NCBI GenBank assembly: GCA_041675325.1
Contig: JBAYUG010000021.1
Span: 1-39,400 of the forward strand
Source: CAIKZJ01 sp041675325
GTDB lineage: Bacteria; Bacteroidota; Ignavibacteria; Tepidaquicellales; Tepidaquicellaceae
Direction of reading: 5' to 3'
DNA length: 39,400 bases
Under the pieces are notes generated by a model. That model searched no databases and was not told the DNA's origin. It saw only the letters and a program-made list of their open reading frames with translations. The number at the start of each line of letters is the position of its first letter. The stretch's first letter is position 1. Of this stretch, positions 16,795 to 24,660 are shown in pieces. The translations under genes and the position numbers were made by a program.

Positions 16795-17496
16795 TCATTT
16801 TTTTAGAATGTATAAAGTTTTATCACGTGTTGCAAAAAGAAGTGCCTTTGCAAGTTCTTTTTTCTTAAATGAGAGAAACTCTTTTTTCCAGGTATTTAAA
16901 TAACCACTACTCGAGAATTTAAGTGTTTTAAAATTAAATCTAATAAATAAATTCTCAAGATATTTTTTAGAAAAAGTAAAAGGATGACCTCTATCAACAA
17001 CTATTAATTCCATAACCCGCCGTATGAATACTCCCCAGAAGTGATAAGTGCTTTGTCTGAAAAAAATAATTCCGCATGGTTTTAAAACACGATTTATTTC
17101 ATCAATTACTTTTTCAGGGTCTAAGCAATGGTCTAAGACATTATCCATTATAATTAAGTCAAACATGCTATCTTCGAAAGGAAGTTCTTCTCCTTTTGCA
17201 GAAAAATACTTCACCCTTGAATCCCTGTCTTTTGTGAATTCTTTAACAGTAGAATAAAAGTATTCAAGCGGATCTATTGCATACTTATTATTAGAATCTA
17301 TATATGTTATAGTTCCTGCCGCTCCACTTCCTATCTCAAGAATAAACGTATCTTTTTTAATTTCCAGAATTCCATTTAAGATTAAGTTCAGGTCTTCAGC
17401 AAAGTGTTTGTAGAAATCCAGGGATAATGCTTCTCTTCGGCTATCCCACCATTCTTTTTCGTATTCCTGCGCAAGTTCCCAACGATTTTCTTTCAT
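16795..17496 (-). CDS. Class I SAM-dependent methyltransferase
   Basis: A 233-residue soluble enzyme. TFILEIGSGAAG near residues 45-57 is the SAM-binding motif I. FDLIIMDNVLDHCLDPEKVI and INRVLKPCGIIFFRQS are the usual post-motif segments of the UbiE/methyltransf-11 group. In a polysaccharide operon it probably methylates a sugar or a lipid-linked intermediate. Its ATG overlaps the stop codon (ATGA) of the 34-codon decayed GT39 leader at 17493-17597. That leader may therefore still couple its translation. It is 95 bp upstream of the GT39 gene and opens the operon as far as seen. Confidence 0.9.
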   Translation of the reverse strand: MKENRWELAQEYEKEWWDSRREALSLDFYKHFAEDLNLILNGILEIKKDTFILEIGSGAAGTITYIDSNNKYAIDPLEYFYSTVKEFTKDRDSRVKYFSAKGEELPFEDSMFDLIIMDNVLDHCLDPEKVIDEINRVLKPCGIIFFRQSTYHFWGVFIRRVMELIVVDRGHPFTFSKKYLENLFIRFNFKTLKFSSSGYLNTWKKEFLSFKKKELAKALLFATRDKTLYILKK

Positions 17497-17597
17497 AGAA
17501 TTAATAATTGTTTTAAATCTCTAATAAAAACAAAGAGGAAAAGATATACATTCTTCATATTCTTTTCCCCATCAAAATATTTTAAGATACTTGTCAT
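17493..17597 (-). pseudogene. Decayed copy of the GT39 gene start, now a 34-codon leader
   Basis: The ORF begins MTSILKYFDGEKN, against MINILKYFDNVKN in the GT39 protein, and continues with the similar NVYLFLFVF before the relation ends. The DNA match extends into the non-coding upstream side (17598-17620 against 16700-16717), giving about 95 aligned bases in all. The stop TGA overlaps the methyltransferase ATG. It is the residue of a tandem paralogue lost by deletion. Confidence 0.75.
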
Positions 17598-17641
17598 TTA
17601 GTCTTATTCTTCACGAAAGACACAACTCAATATATTTAAGG

Positions 17642-18538
17642 TTAAAAATTATATCCCAGAGAGAGGGAGTTTCCAGAACCGAACCCTGTTGAATAAGGCT
17701 GGAAAGCATAATCGAGATATAAAGATTTATATTTTAAACCGACGCCAGCCGTGAATCCTTTATTATCGTATCCTGACATATAACCTGCCCTAAGGAATAC
17801 AAAATCCTTGTACCCGCCTTCGGCACCGAAATGCCCGTGGAAATTACCTCCGTCAAGAACTTTATAACCATCAACAGCACCTGTTATACTGAGGTTATCC
17901 TTTTTATAATTATAACTTGCACCGAACCTGACCGAGGTCGGCATTTTTGTTTCGGAATTTTTCAGGGCATTCATAGAGCCGACGTTAGACAGAACTGCGG
18001 CGAAAGAGAAATTATCATAAAGATAATTAGCACCGAAATCCATTCCGAAACCAGACGCTTCGTCGATATAAATCTTTTCGTACAAGAGTTTTCCTGTTAT
18101 TCCTACAGCAAGATTTTTATAAACTTCATAGCTTAAGCTAATACCGCCGGAAAAGTTATCTGCATTGAATTTTTCGAGAGGAGCACCGGGATTGTAGCGC
18201 ACTTCGATATCGCTGATAGTAGTTTTAAGAAGTCCGATACCGATACCGAATTTTTTAATCCTGAACTTAGCACCGACATAGTTTGTGGTCATATCGAGCA
18301 TAGTTTTATTAAACATTGCGGTAACGTTGCCGTTTTCGTTGGCATTCATTCGAGCGGGATTGTAAATAAATGCAGTACCATCGTCTGAAAGGGAACTAAA
18401 AGCTTCGCCCATTGCGATTGACCTTGCCCCGATACCGAGTTTTAAGTAAGCCAGACCTGTGTTTGCGGCACCGTCATTCTGCGAAAATGCCGAAACTGTA
18501 AAAGCAAAAAATATTATTAATAAAATTATTCTTTTCAT
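17642..18538 (-). CDS. PorV/PorQ-like outer-membrane beta-barrel protein
   Basis: A 298-residue exported protein with the signal peptide MKRIILLIIFFAFTVSAFSQ. The first strand after it, GLAYLKLGIGARSIAMGEAF, followed by YNPARM, is the hallmark of the PorV/PorQ/UPF0164 branch of FadL-like barrels. The C-terminal half alternates beta strands and ends in an aromatic-flanked strand (LSLGYNF). PorV works with type IX secretion as a shuttle for cargo with the C-terminal sorting domain, and a T9SS cargo is in this window at 27391-29163. It is the last gene of a four-gene operon and lies 19 bp after a paralogue. Whether it is PorV or a relative cannot be decided by eye. Confidence 0.85.
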   Translation of the reverse strand: MKRIILLIIFFAFTVSAFSQNDGAANTGLAYLKLGIGARSIAMGEAFSSLSDDGTAFIYNPARMNANENGNVTAMFNKTMLDMTTNYVGAKFRIKKFGIGIGLLKTTISDIEVRYNPGAPLEKFNADNFSGGISLSYEVYKNLAVGITGKLLYEKIYIDEASGFGMDFGANYLYDNFSFAAVLSNVGSMNALKNSETKMPTSVRFGASYNYKKDNLSITGAVDGYKVLDGGNFHGHFGAEGGYKDFVFLRAGYMSGYDNKGFTAGVGLKYKSLYLDYAFQPYSTGFGSGNSLSLGYNF

Positions 18539-18557
18539 TCTTTAAAATATAAAATGA

Positions 18558-19592
18558 TTATTTGAACTTAAATGCAATTCCTATATTCTGCATAGGCTTA
18601 TGCGTATAGGGTTCGAACTGAAAACTGTAGTCAACTCCGAGAACGATATCCTTTGAAAACGATTTAGAAAGCGAAATACCTGCTCCGGGTTTAATATTTC
18701 CCCAGAAGTCGTCTGAATTCAAATCAAGTCTATCTACGCCTGCTCTAACTTTAACATATTCATTGATATTAATTTCACCGCCGAACCTGATAGTGAAATT
18801 TATTTTCTGATCACTCTTTGTAATAAGACCGAGAGTATCTTTTACTTCAAACTTCGGGTTTATGTAAGTGCCGACGCCGAGAGAAACTATTCCGAGATTT
18901 TTCGGCAGGCTATACGTTGCACCCGCATCAACGATTGTAGGAAATGGATTTTCTGTAACAGTACCATTAACCGAACCATAAACGTCTGATGTTTCCCATT
19001 TGTATTTAACGCCCAAATCTCTTACTGCAACTCCGATACTTAAATTTTTTGCCGCAAGGTAGGTTGCACCAAGGTCAATCCCGACTCTTGAATTTGTAAC
19101 ATCTTCATACAGCTTTGCAAGATAGAGCTTGAATCCCAATCCCACTGACAATTGAGGTGAAAGCATGAACCCCATTCCAAGAAGGAGCTGATTCTCGTAG
19201 GTAGAGAGCATACCGAGCGAACGACCGTCATTATCTCTGCCGTCGATATCTGCGACACCTGCATTTATCCATGACAAACTAATACCTGCAGTCTGCTTAC
19301 CATCTGAAAGTCTGAACTGCTTTGCAAATGAAACGAAATTAAGTTTCCTGTCAACTGACATGAAAGTATATCCAACATTGACAATCCCCTGCTGCTGAAA
19401 AACGCTCAGGGAAGGATTATAGTAACCGGAAACATCACCGAATGCATCAGAGACAAGAGCATTACCCATTGAAAGACCTCGGGCACCAAACCCGAGTCTG
19501 GCAAAAGCACCTGCATAGCTGCCAAGCTGAGCATTAGCAGTACCGGCAAAAACTAAAAGTGTTATTATATAAAGGTATTTTCTCATAATCAT
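18558..19592 (-). CDS. PorV/PorQ-like outer-membrane protein, paralogue
   Basis: A 344-residue exported beta-barrel protein, related to the gene at 17642-18538. A signal peptide (YLYIITLLVFAGTANAQ) is followed by GAFARLGFGARGLSMGNALV and YYNPSLSV, the same GARxxxMGxA...YNP signature. The barrel strands alternate hydrophobic residues and end GIAFKFK. Two ATG codons lie two codons apart, and either could be used. The adjacent duplication suggests specialised partners for different cargo. Spacing to its upstream neighbour is 6 bp, so they are co-transcribed. An involvement in type IX secretion is expected from family knowledge, not shown here. Confidence 0.85.
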   Translation of the reverse strand: MIMRKYLYIITLLVFAGTANAQLGSYAGAFARLGFGARGLSMGNALVSDAFGDVSGYYNPSLSVFQQQGIVNVGYTFMSVDRKLNFVSFAKQFRLSDGKQTAGISLSWINAGVADIDGRDNDGRSLGMLSTYENQLLLGMGFMLSPQLSVGLGFKLYLAKLYEDVTNSRVGIDLGATYLAAKNLSIGVAVRDLGVKYKWETSDVYGSVNGTVTENPFPTIVDAGATYSLPKNLGIVSLGVGTYINPKFEVKDTLGLITKSDQKINFTIRFGGEININEYVKVRAGVDRLDLNSDDFWGNIKPGAGISLSKSFSKDIVLGVDYSFQFEPYTHKPMQNIGIAFKFK

Positions 19593-19598
19593 AAAATT

Positions 19599-21209
19599 TT
19601 ATTGCATCAAAATAATTTTACCCCAGAGCGGAGTGTCGCCATCGATTTCAACTCTGTAGAAATAGACGCCGTTAGCGATTACGTATCCATCATTGTTCTT
19701 TCCGTCCCAGATTGCGAACTGTTCGTTAGTTCCTGTACGTGCAGCATTCTGAATAACAGTCCTTACTGGATTCATACCGAAGTCAAAAATCTTAATAGTG
19801 ACTTTAGAGCTTGTCTTACCTGTAACGTAGAAAATTCTTGTAACTTCAGTTGCAGGAGAGAAAGGATTCGGAGCTGCATAAGTTTTTATGTCAGAGCCTG
19901 TGTTTATACATGCACTTGCGCGGTATATCTTCCATGGCGAAGCCCATGCGATACCGGTTTCGCGAGTTCTAAGCAAGCCGTCAGTTCCGCCTATATACAA
20001 AGTATCGCCTACATTATTACCGGCGTAGAAATTTGTTGCTTTGCAAATATCTTTTGTGACGGGGTCAGCAATGAGAGAAGGCTTTGACCAGTCAAACACG
20101 CCATACCTTGCACGCCAGATACCTGCGTCAGTAAGACCGTACACAGTTGAATCTTTTGAAAAAATTCCGTTCGGTGAAAAACCGTTAAGCGTATAGGACC
20201 AAACCTGTCCTCTGCTTGCAGTAAAGCTCAAAGCATTTACTTCATTGTTATCTTCGGCTCTTCGCGTTGCTGCCCAGATAATTTCCATAGTTCCGTATTT
20301 CTGGACATGAAGACTAACGACAAAGTTACCTGCAACTCTGTTTGTACCGCTGCCTGAATTTTGATTAGTATATTTTCTCCAGCTAATACCCCAGTCGGAA
20401 GATATGTTTATTCCGTTTGCAGTACCAACTACGATAGTTGAATCGTTAACTGATTTAACAGCGAATGCACGGTGGTTAAGATTATCACGCGGGTTTAAAC
20501 CGAATGTATAAGTGCCGCCTGAATAAATACTGTCGAGATTATCCGGAGGCAGAAGAACGCGAGTCCAGGTTGCACCATAATCGGTTGATTTGCGAAGACC
20601 GCCTGCGAAAGAAGATATCCAGATAGTATAGTTACTTAAATCGTTTTTTGTTTTTGTGATGGTCATATCATAAGAAAGGTTCTGCTGTCTCACGACGACG
20701 GGCAAAGAATATAATGTGTTTGCACCGTAAACGATAGTAGTATCGAACTGACCGTCTATCGGTTGACCGTAACCTGTCCAAGAGTTTCCGTAATCAGTAG
20801 AAACTTTAATACCCGTGCCCGTGGGTACGCTTTCGCCGCTTATTTCCTCGCCTATTGCCGTGCCGACTGCAATCACATTATCCTTGAGTGCAAAACCTGA
20901 AATATCATCATCGCCAAAAGGCTGAAGACCGACGTAGTAATCGAATGAATTAAACTTATCACGAGTACGCATAATACCGCTGCCTGTGGCGAACCAGACA
21001 GTGTCTCCGATCTTATAAATATCAGTAATGAAATTACTAATCGGGCATACCCTGTTGTGCGGAGTTACGACTGTGCTAAGGACTCCATCAAGCTGAGGCT
21101 TTACAGATGTTTGTTTATAGTTTCCGAGCATAAAACTTTCGGGTATGGACTGACCATAAAGGTTCAGACTGAACGCAAAAAACAATAACAATAAAATTCT
21201 TTTTATCAT
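19599..21209 (-). CDS. Secreted Asp-box (BNR-like) protein with FlgD-like C-terminal domain
   Basis: A 536-residue protein with signal peptide MIKRILLLLFFAFSLNLYGQ. It contains several Asp-box-like motifs (STDYGNSWTGYG, STDYGATWTRV, SSDWGISWRKY) and probably forms a beta propeller. The final ~85 residues, from PNPFSPATEVTRIFYV to GVYFYRVEID, are the FlgD-like Ig/CHU-type C-terminal domain that many Ignavibacteria and Bacteroidota use for secretion or surface attachment. It is the second gene of the operon with a lipoprotein and two PorV-like proteins, so it may be their cargo. It could be an adhesin, glycan-binding or enzyme protein, and no catalytic residues can be named. Confidence 0.83.
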   Translation of the reverse strand: MIKRILLLLFFAFSLNLYGQSIPESFMLGNYKQTSVKPQLDGVLSTVVTPHNRVCPISNFITDIYKIGDTVWFATGSGIMRTRDKFNSFDYYVGLQPFGDDDISGFALKDNVIAVGTAIGEEISGESVPTGTGIKVSTDYGNSWTGYGQPIDGQFDTTIVYGANTLYSLPVVVRQQNLSYDMTITKTKNDLSNYTIWISSFAGGLRKSTDYGATWTRVLLPPDNLDSIYSGGTYTFGLNPRDNLNHRAFAVKSVNDSTIVVGTANGINISSDWGISWRKYTNQNSGSGTNRVAGNFVVSLHVQKYGTMEIIWAATRRAEDNNEVNALSFTASRGQVWSYTLNGFSPNGIFSKDSTVYGLTDAGIWRARYGVFDWSKPSLIADPVTKDICKATNFYAGNNVGDTLYIGGTDGLLRTRETGIAWASPWKIYRASACINTGSDIKTYAAPNPFSPATEVTRIFYVTGKTSSKVTIKIFDFGMNPVRTVIQNAARTGTNEQFAIWDGKNNDGYVIANGVYFYRVEIDGDTPLWGKIILMQ

Positions 21210-21230
21210 ATAAAATTATTCTTTCTAAAA

Positions 21231-22013
21231 TTAAGGTCTAACAAATTTAATACTATCCCAGACACCCGTACTCACTGCATCGGAGCGGTCTTTAGCAAAG
21301 AACTGATATTTGAAATATCCGTAAGAAGAGTCCGCTGTTGAAGGAGTAACAACATTTGTAAATGTCCACTCATTATTACTTGAGAATATCAAAGGATTAA
21401 AACCAATGAAATTTCCATTAGGTCTGTATGCACCGAAGTAAACATCTTTAATATCGCAGCTTCCATCTGCATCAGTAACATTTATTGAAATTGTTAATGG
21501 TATTGAACCTGAAACCGGTCTTACCACGCTGTCGGGCAAATTCGTATTAATCACTACCGGTGCAACATTCGCTGAATTCCTAACATACAATGGCAGATTC
21601 ACCTGACTGCTAAAAAGCCCGGCATCATTTTTTGCTACAACCTGAACTGTATAGTTTCCGACGAGAAGGCATGAGATACTTGAAGCACTAACATTCTTTG
21701 AATACTGCTTACCACCCGTTACATCCTGGATATAGTTTAAAGCAAAAGAACCAAGTGAAGCACCAAGCGGATCAACGAGTACGCAATTGACGGACGCAAT
21801 CGGACTTCCGTTATTTTCATTAGCAACAACTGTTAAATCAAAAGAGATATTCGGAGCCGATGATGTTGTTGAGACAGTATCGGTTGATTTAGTAACGCTA
21901 ACAATAACGGGTGAATCATAGGACGGGTCAATAACATTATCATTCTTCTTTTCACATGAAATAAGTACAAACGATGCCAGCAAGACCAGAACAAAATTTA
22001 AGCCTTTATACAT
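21231..22013 (-). CDS. Lipoprotein with Ig-like domains
   Basis: A 260-residue lipoprotein. The signal peptide MYKGLNFVLVLLASFVLISC ends in lipobox LISC with C20. After EKKNDN there are two beta-sandwich-like domains. The first (about 35-145) has the FDLTVVANENNGSPIASVNC type of repeat strands. The second (about 150-258) has PLTISINVTDADGSC. No catalytic motif is visible, so an envelope or adhesion role is inferred. It is the first gene of the operon that continues with the Asp-box and PorV-like genes, 21 bp from the next start. The 236 bp between it and the gene at 22250 hold no hairpin or gene I can support. Confidence 0.8.
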   Translation of the reverse strand: MYKGLNFVLVLLASFVLISCEKKNDNVIDPSYDSPVIVSVTKSTDTVSTTSSAPNISFDLTVVANENNGSPIASVNCVLVDPLGASLGSFALNYIQDVTGGKQYSKNVSASSISCLLVGNYTVQVVAKNDAGLFSSQVNLPLYVRNSANVAPVVINTNLPDSVVRPVSGSIPLTISINVTDADGSCDIKDVYFGAYRPNGNFIGFNPLIFSSNNEWTFTNVVTPSTADSSYGYFKYQFFAKDRSDAVSTGVWDSIKFVRP

Positions 22014-22249
22014 ATAAATATTTAATTCTTTTGAATTTAGACGATATTTAAGTTATAAAAATAAAGATTAAAATAAAACATTGAAAAAGCAAAACATTAA
22101 TACACGTATTTACCACAACTTACGCTTATTTGATAACTGCCCCCGCGGAAGACCAAAAGCAATTAAATCGGAAGATAATTTGTCTATAATTAGTTTTAAA
22201 GTTATGCGAATATAAACCTATAACTCAAATAATGCAACTCACAAACATT

Positions 22250-23032
22250 CTATTTTTCCATTAACTTAAGAAATTTCTTATAACAATAAAGATAATCATT
22301 TGTGAAATTATTGCCCTTTTTATCACTATTTCTCTTGTTCCCTTCAAACCATAATAATTTATCAACAACCCTAAATTTAAATGCCCTTTCATTAATTATA
22401 AAGAATTTATATGCCAAAGTACCCTTATAATCATTTAGAACTGAATAAGCATTCTCAAATTGCTTATTTCTGTTAAATTCATCGATTAATCCCAAAATCC
22501 CCTCTTTATACTTTAAATATTCGTCAAATTCTTTCCTTTTAAGTTTATAGTTCTGTTGTTTCTTAACTCTTAACCATAAGGAATCCTTAGTAAAATTATC
22601 ATAAATTGGATAATCATTCGGATTTATCATGTGAGCTATTTTGCTCAACAACGACTTAGTATTCTTTCCTTTTATCTCTTTCCCATTCTTATTCGTTTTA
22701 CCTTTCAAATATTTATCCATTTTACATTTTAAAACCGCGCATATTTCATCTATAACTTTTATATCTCCTTTTTTCACTTTTGAAATAAACGCTGTCTTTT
22801 TTAACTCATTAAAATATTTATTAAACCCTTTATCACTTTCAGGTATATTTCTTCTAATGGAATAATTATTTAAGAAACTTTTCAAAATCTTCTTCTTAAA
22901 AAACTCCCAATACTCATCGTTCTCTAATATCTTATCAAGCTTCGAAAAGCACTTATGATAAAAATCCTCCGAATCATTCCACCAGTATATTGCCTCAATT
23001 GTTGCCTGTTTTATTAGATCTTTCTCATCCAT
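22250..23032 (-). CDS. Uncharacterised protein divergent to the SPARTA genes
   Basis: I do not recognise this 260-residue Lys-rich soluble protein. It has no signal peptide or transmembrane segment and is predicted to be mostly helical. One block stands out: SLLSKIAHMINPNDYPIYDN at about 128-147, a small-x-Lys, then Pro, then PIYDxxT pattern that I have the impression of seeing in helix-hairpin-like proteins, but not firmly enough to assign a function. It lies 203 bp from and opposite to the TIR-APAZ gene, has the same AT-rich composition as the SPARTA pair and differs from the envelope operon to its left. It may be part of the same island. It is clearly coding by length and by codon use. Confidence 0.75.
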   Translation of the reverse strand: MDEKDLIKQATIEAIYWWNDSEDFYHKCFSKLDKILENDEYWEFFKKKILKSFLNNYSIRRNIPESDKGFNKYFNELKKTAFISKVKKGDIKVIDEICAVLKCKMDKYLKGKTNKNGKEIKGKNTKSLLSKIAHMINPNDYPIYDNFTKDSLWLRVKKQQNYKLKRKEFDEYLKYKEGILGLIDEFNRNKQFENAYSVLNDYKGTLAYKFFIINERAFKFRVVDKLLWFEGNKRNSDKKGNNFTNDYLYCYKKFLKLMEK

Positions 23033-23235
23033 ATTATTATGTTAGTTTATTTCAAACTACTTATTCTACCCTTTAAATTAAATTGAAACAGTACTTCATT
23101 ATCACTAACTTGCTAAATTATTAATAAAAATTTGAACATCAAAACTCAACTAATACAATAAAATAATTTAAATAATCTTGAACAATTGAATAAAACCCGA
23201 AATATTATAATATCTTTACAAACAACTGATAATTA

Positions 23236-24660
23236 ATGAGAGATACAATATTTATAAGCCATGCTACACCGCAAGATAATGAGTTCGCTATATGGTTTGC
23301 TTCTCGTCTTGAATTATTAGGATATAAGGTGTGGATTGATAAAGATGCTTTACTTGGTGGTGAGAAAATTTGGGAAAATATTGACAAAGTTATAAGAGAC
23401 GAAACTATTAAATTTCTTTTAGTTTATTCAAAGAATATTTTCCAAAAAGACAATAAAGGCGATTTTATAATAGGAAAATTAAAAGACGGAATTTATAAGG
23501 AGTTTAGTTTTGCTGAAAGTATTGCTAAATCAAATAATCTCACAGATTTTATCATATTGTTGAATATTGATAAAGCAGATTATAATTTGTTCATAGGCGC
23601 TGATAGGCTTAATCAAATTCCATTTTATAATAATTGGGCTGTGGGCTTAAATCAATTAGAGAAGAAATTAGTAAAAGATGATGTCCCAAAAAATTCCCAA
23701 TTTCAAAGTACTGGGTTTGGAGAGTGGTACGAAGGGCATTTTATTAATCCTACAAATATTACTCAAAGATATGAACTTTATTATTCAAATTGGTGGGCAA
23801 TTCCAAATCTGCCAGAACATTTCTTTATCTATCAATTTGCTAATGCAAAACAGGTTAATCTTATTATAAAACAAAATTTAGAATTTCCAAAAAGTAAAAT
23901 TTCTAATAATTTAAGTTCGTTTCAGGAATTTAGTAGTTTTGAAATATTTCAGAATGAAGAAACAATATCAATTAAGCCGCAGTATATATACAAAATTAAA
24001 GTAGAAGATGTCTTGCATGGCTTCGAATCAAATATATTCCCAAATCACAAAGATGCTGAAAATCATTTTAAATTTCTTTTGAAGATGGTATTTCATCAGA
24101 TAATGAAAAATAGAGGAATGTTTTGGTATGAAATGGCAAATAAAAGATATGCTTACTATTATACAACAAGTAATCTTACAAATTTGAAGGTAAAATTTAA
24201 GTATCCTTATAGAAAGGGAAATATATTTAAAATGAAAAATCTAATTGGGAAACATACTTCGAAAGGGAAATGGCATTATGCAGTTTCTGTATTGCCGATT
24301 CTTTCACCTATTTTAGGTTTTAGTTTAAAAAATCATATAACCTTTACAAATGATGGGTTGAATGTTTGGAAAACCGATAAACAGGAAATTGACAAAGAGA
24401 AAATTCATAGAGAAAGGAGAAATAAGGGTAAAAGATTATTCAATGAAGAATGGCGAGATTTATTATTAGCATTTATTAATGCATTAAAAAAGGGAGAAAA
24501 AATCGAAATACAATTAGCTTCAAACTTCGTTCTTGAAATGCCTTTTTTCCCAGAAATGTTTTGGGCTGATTTCGGATACTTTGATCCTCGTGATAAAACA
24601 AGACAAGGTTTACTGTCTATGTACGATTTTGAAGAAGATAATATTGAAGAAAATGAGTGA
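23236..24660 (+). CDS. TIR-APAZ protein, SPARTA effector subunit
   Basis: A 474-residue protein. Residues 1-110 are a TIR domain: TIFISHATPQDNEFA, then GYKVWIDKDALLGGEKIWE, then FLLVYSKN, then YKEFSFAESIAK. By alignment from memory, E89 in KEFSFAE matches the catalytic Glu of the characterised Maribacter SPARTA TIR. Residues 110-474 form the APAZ region, the MID/N-PAZ-like part that docks the short Argonaute. In known SPARTA the pair, bound to a guide RNA that meets invader DNA, oligomerises and the TIR consumes NAD(P)+, killing or stalling the cell. It is co-transcribed with the Argonaute gene, whose ATG at 24653 overlaps this stop by 8 bp. No Shine-Dalgarno is seen; an AT-rich region precedes the ATG. 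Length is slightly above the ~450 residues of the Maribacter protein, with a ~12-residue insertion before E89. Confidence 0.95.
   Translation: MRDTIFISHATPQDNEFAIWFASRLELLGYKVWIDKDALLGGEKIWENIDKVIRDETIKFLLVYSKNIFQKDNKGDFIIGKLKDGIYKEFSFAESIAKSNNLTDFIILLNIDKADYNLFIGADRLNQIPFYNNWAVGLNQLEKKLVKDDVPKNSQFQSTGFGEWYEGHFINPTNITQRYELYYSNWWAIPNLPEHFFIYQFANAKQVNLIIKQNLEFPKSKISNNLSSFQEFSSFEIFQNEETISIKPQYIYKIKVEDVLHGFESNIFPNHKDAENHFKFLLKMVFHQIMKNRGMFWYEMANKRYAYYYTTSNLTNLKVKFKYPYRKGNIFKMKNLIGKHTSKGKWHYAVSVLPILSPILGFSLKNHITFTNDGLNVWKTDKQEIDKEKIHRERRNKGKRLFNEEWRDLLLAFINALKKGEKIEIQLASNFVLEMPFFPEMFWADFGYFDPRDKTRQGLLSMYDFEEDNIEENE

Noticed and set aside
24533..24652. Upstream start that would lengthen the short Argonaute by 40 residues
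   Set aside because: This part overlaps the TIR-APAZ C terminus out of frame and gives a Cys/Leu-rich sequence unlike Argonautes. The ATG at 24653 with an 8-bp overlap is the usual operon join.
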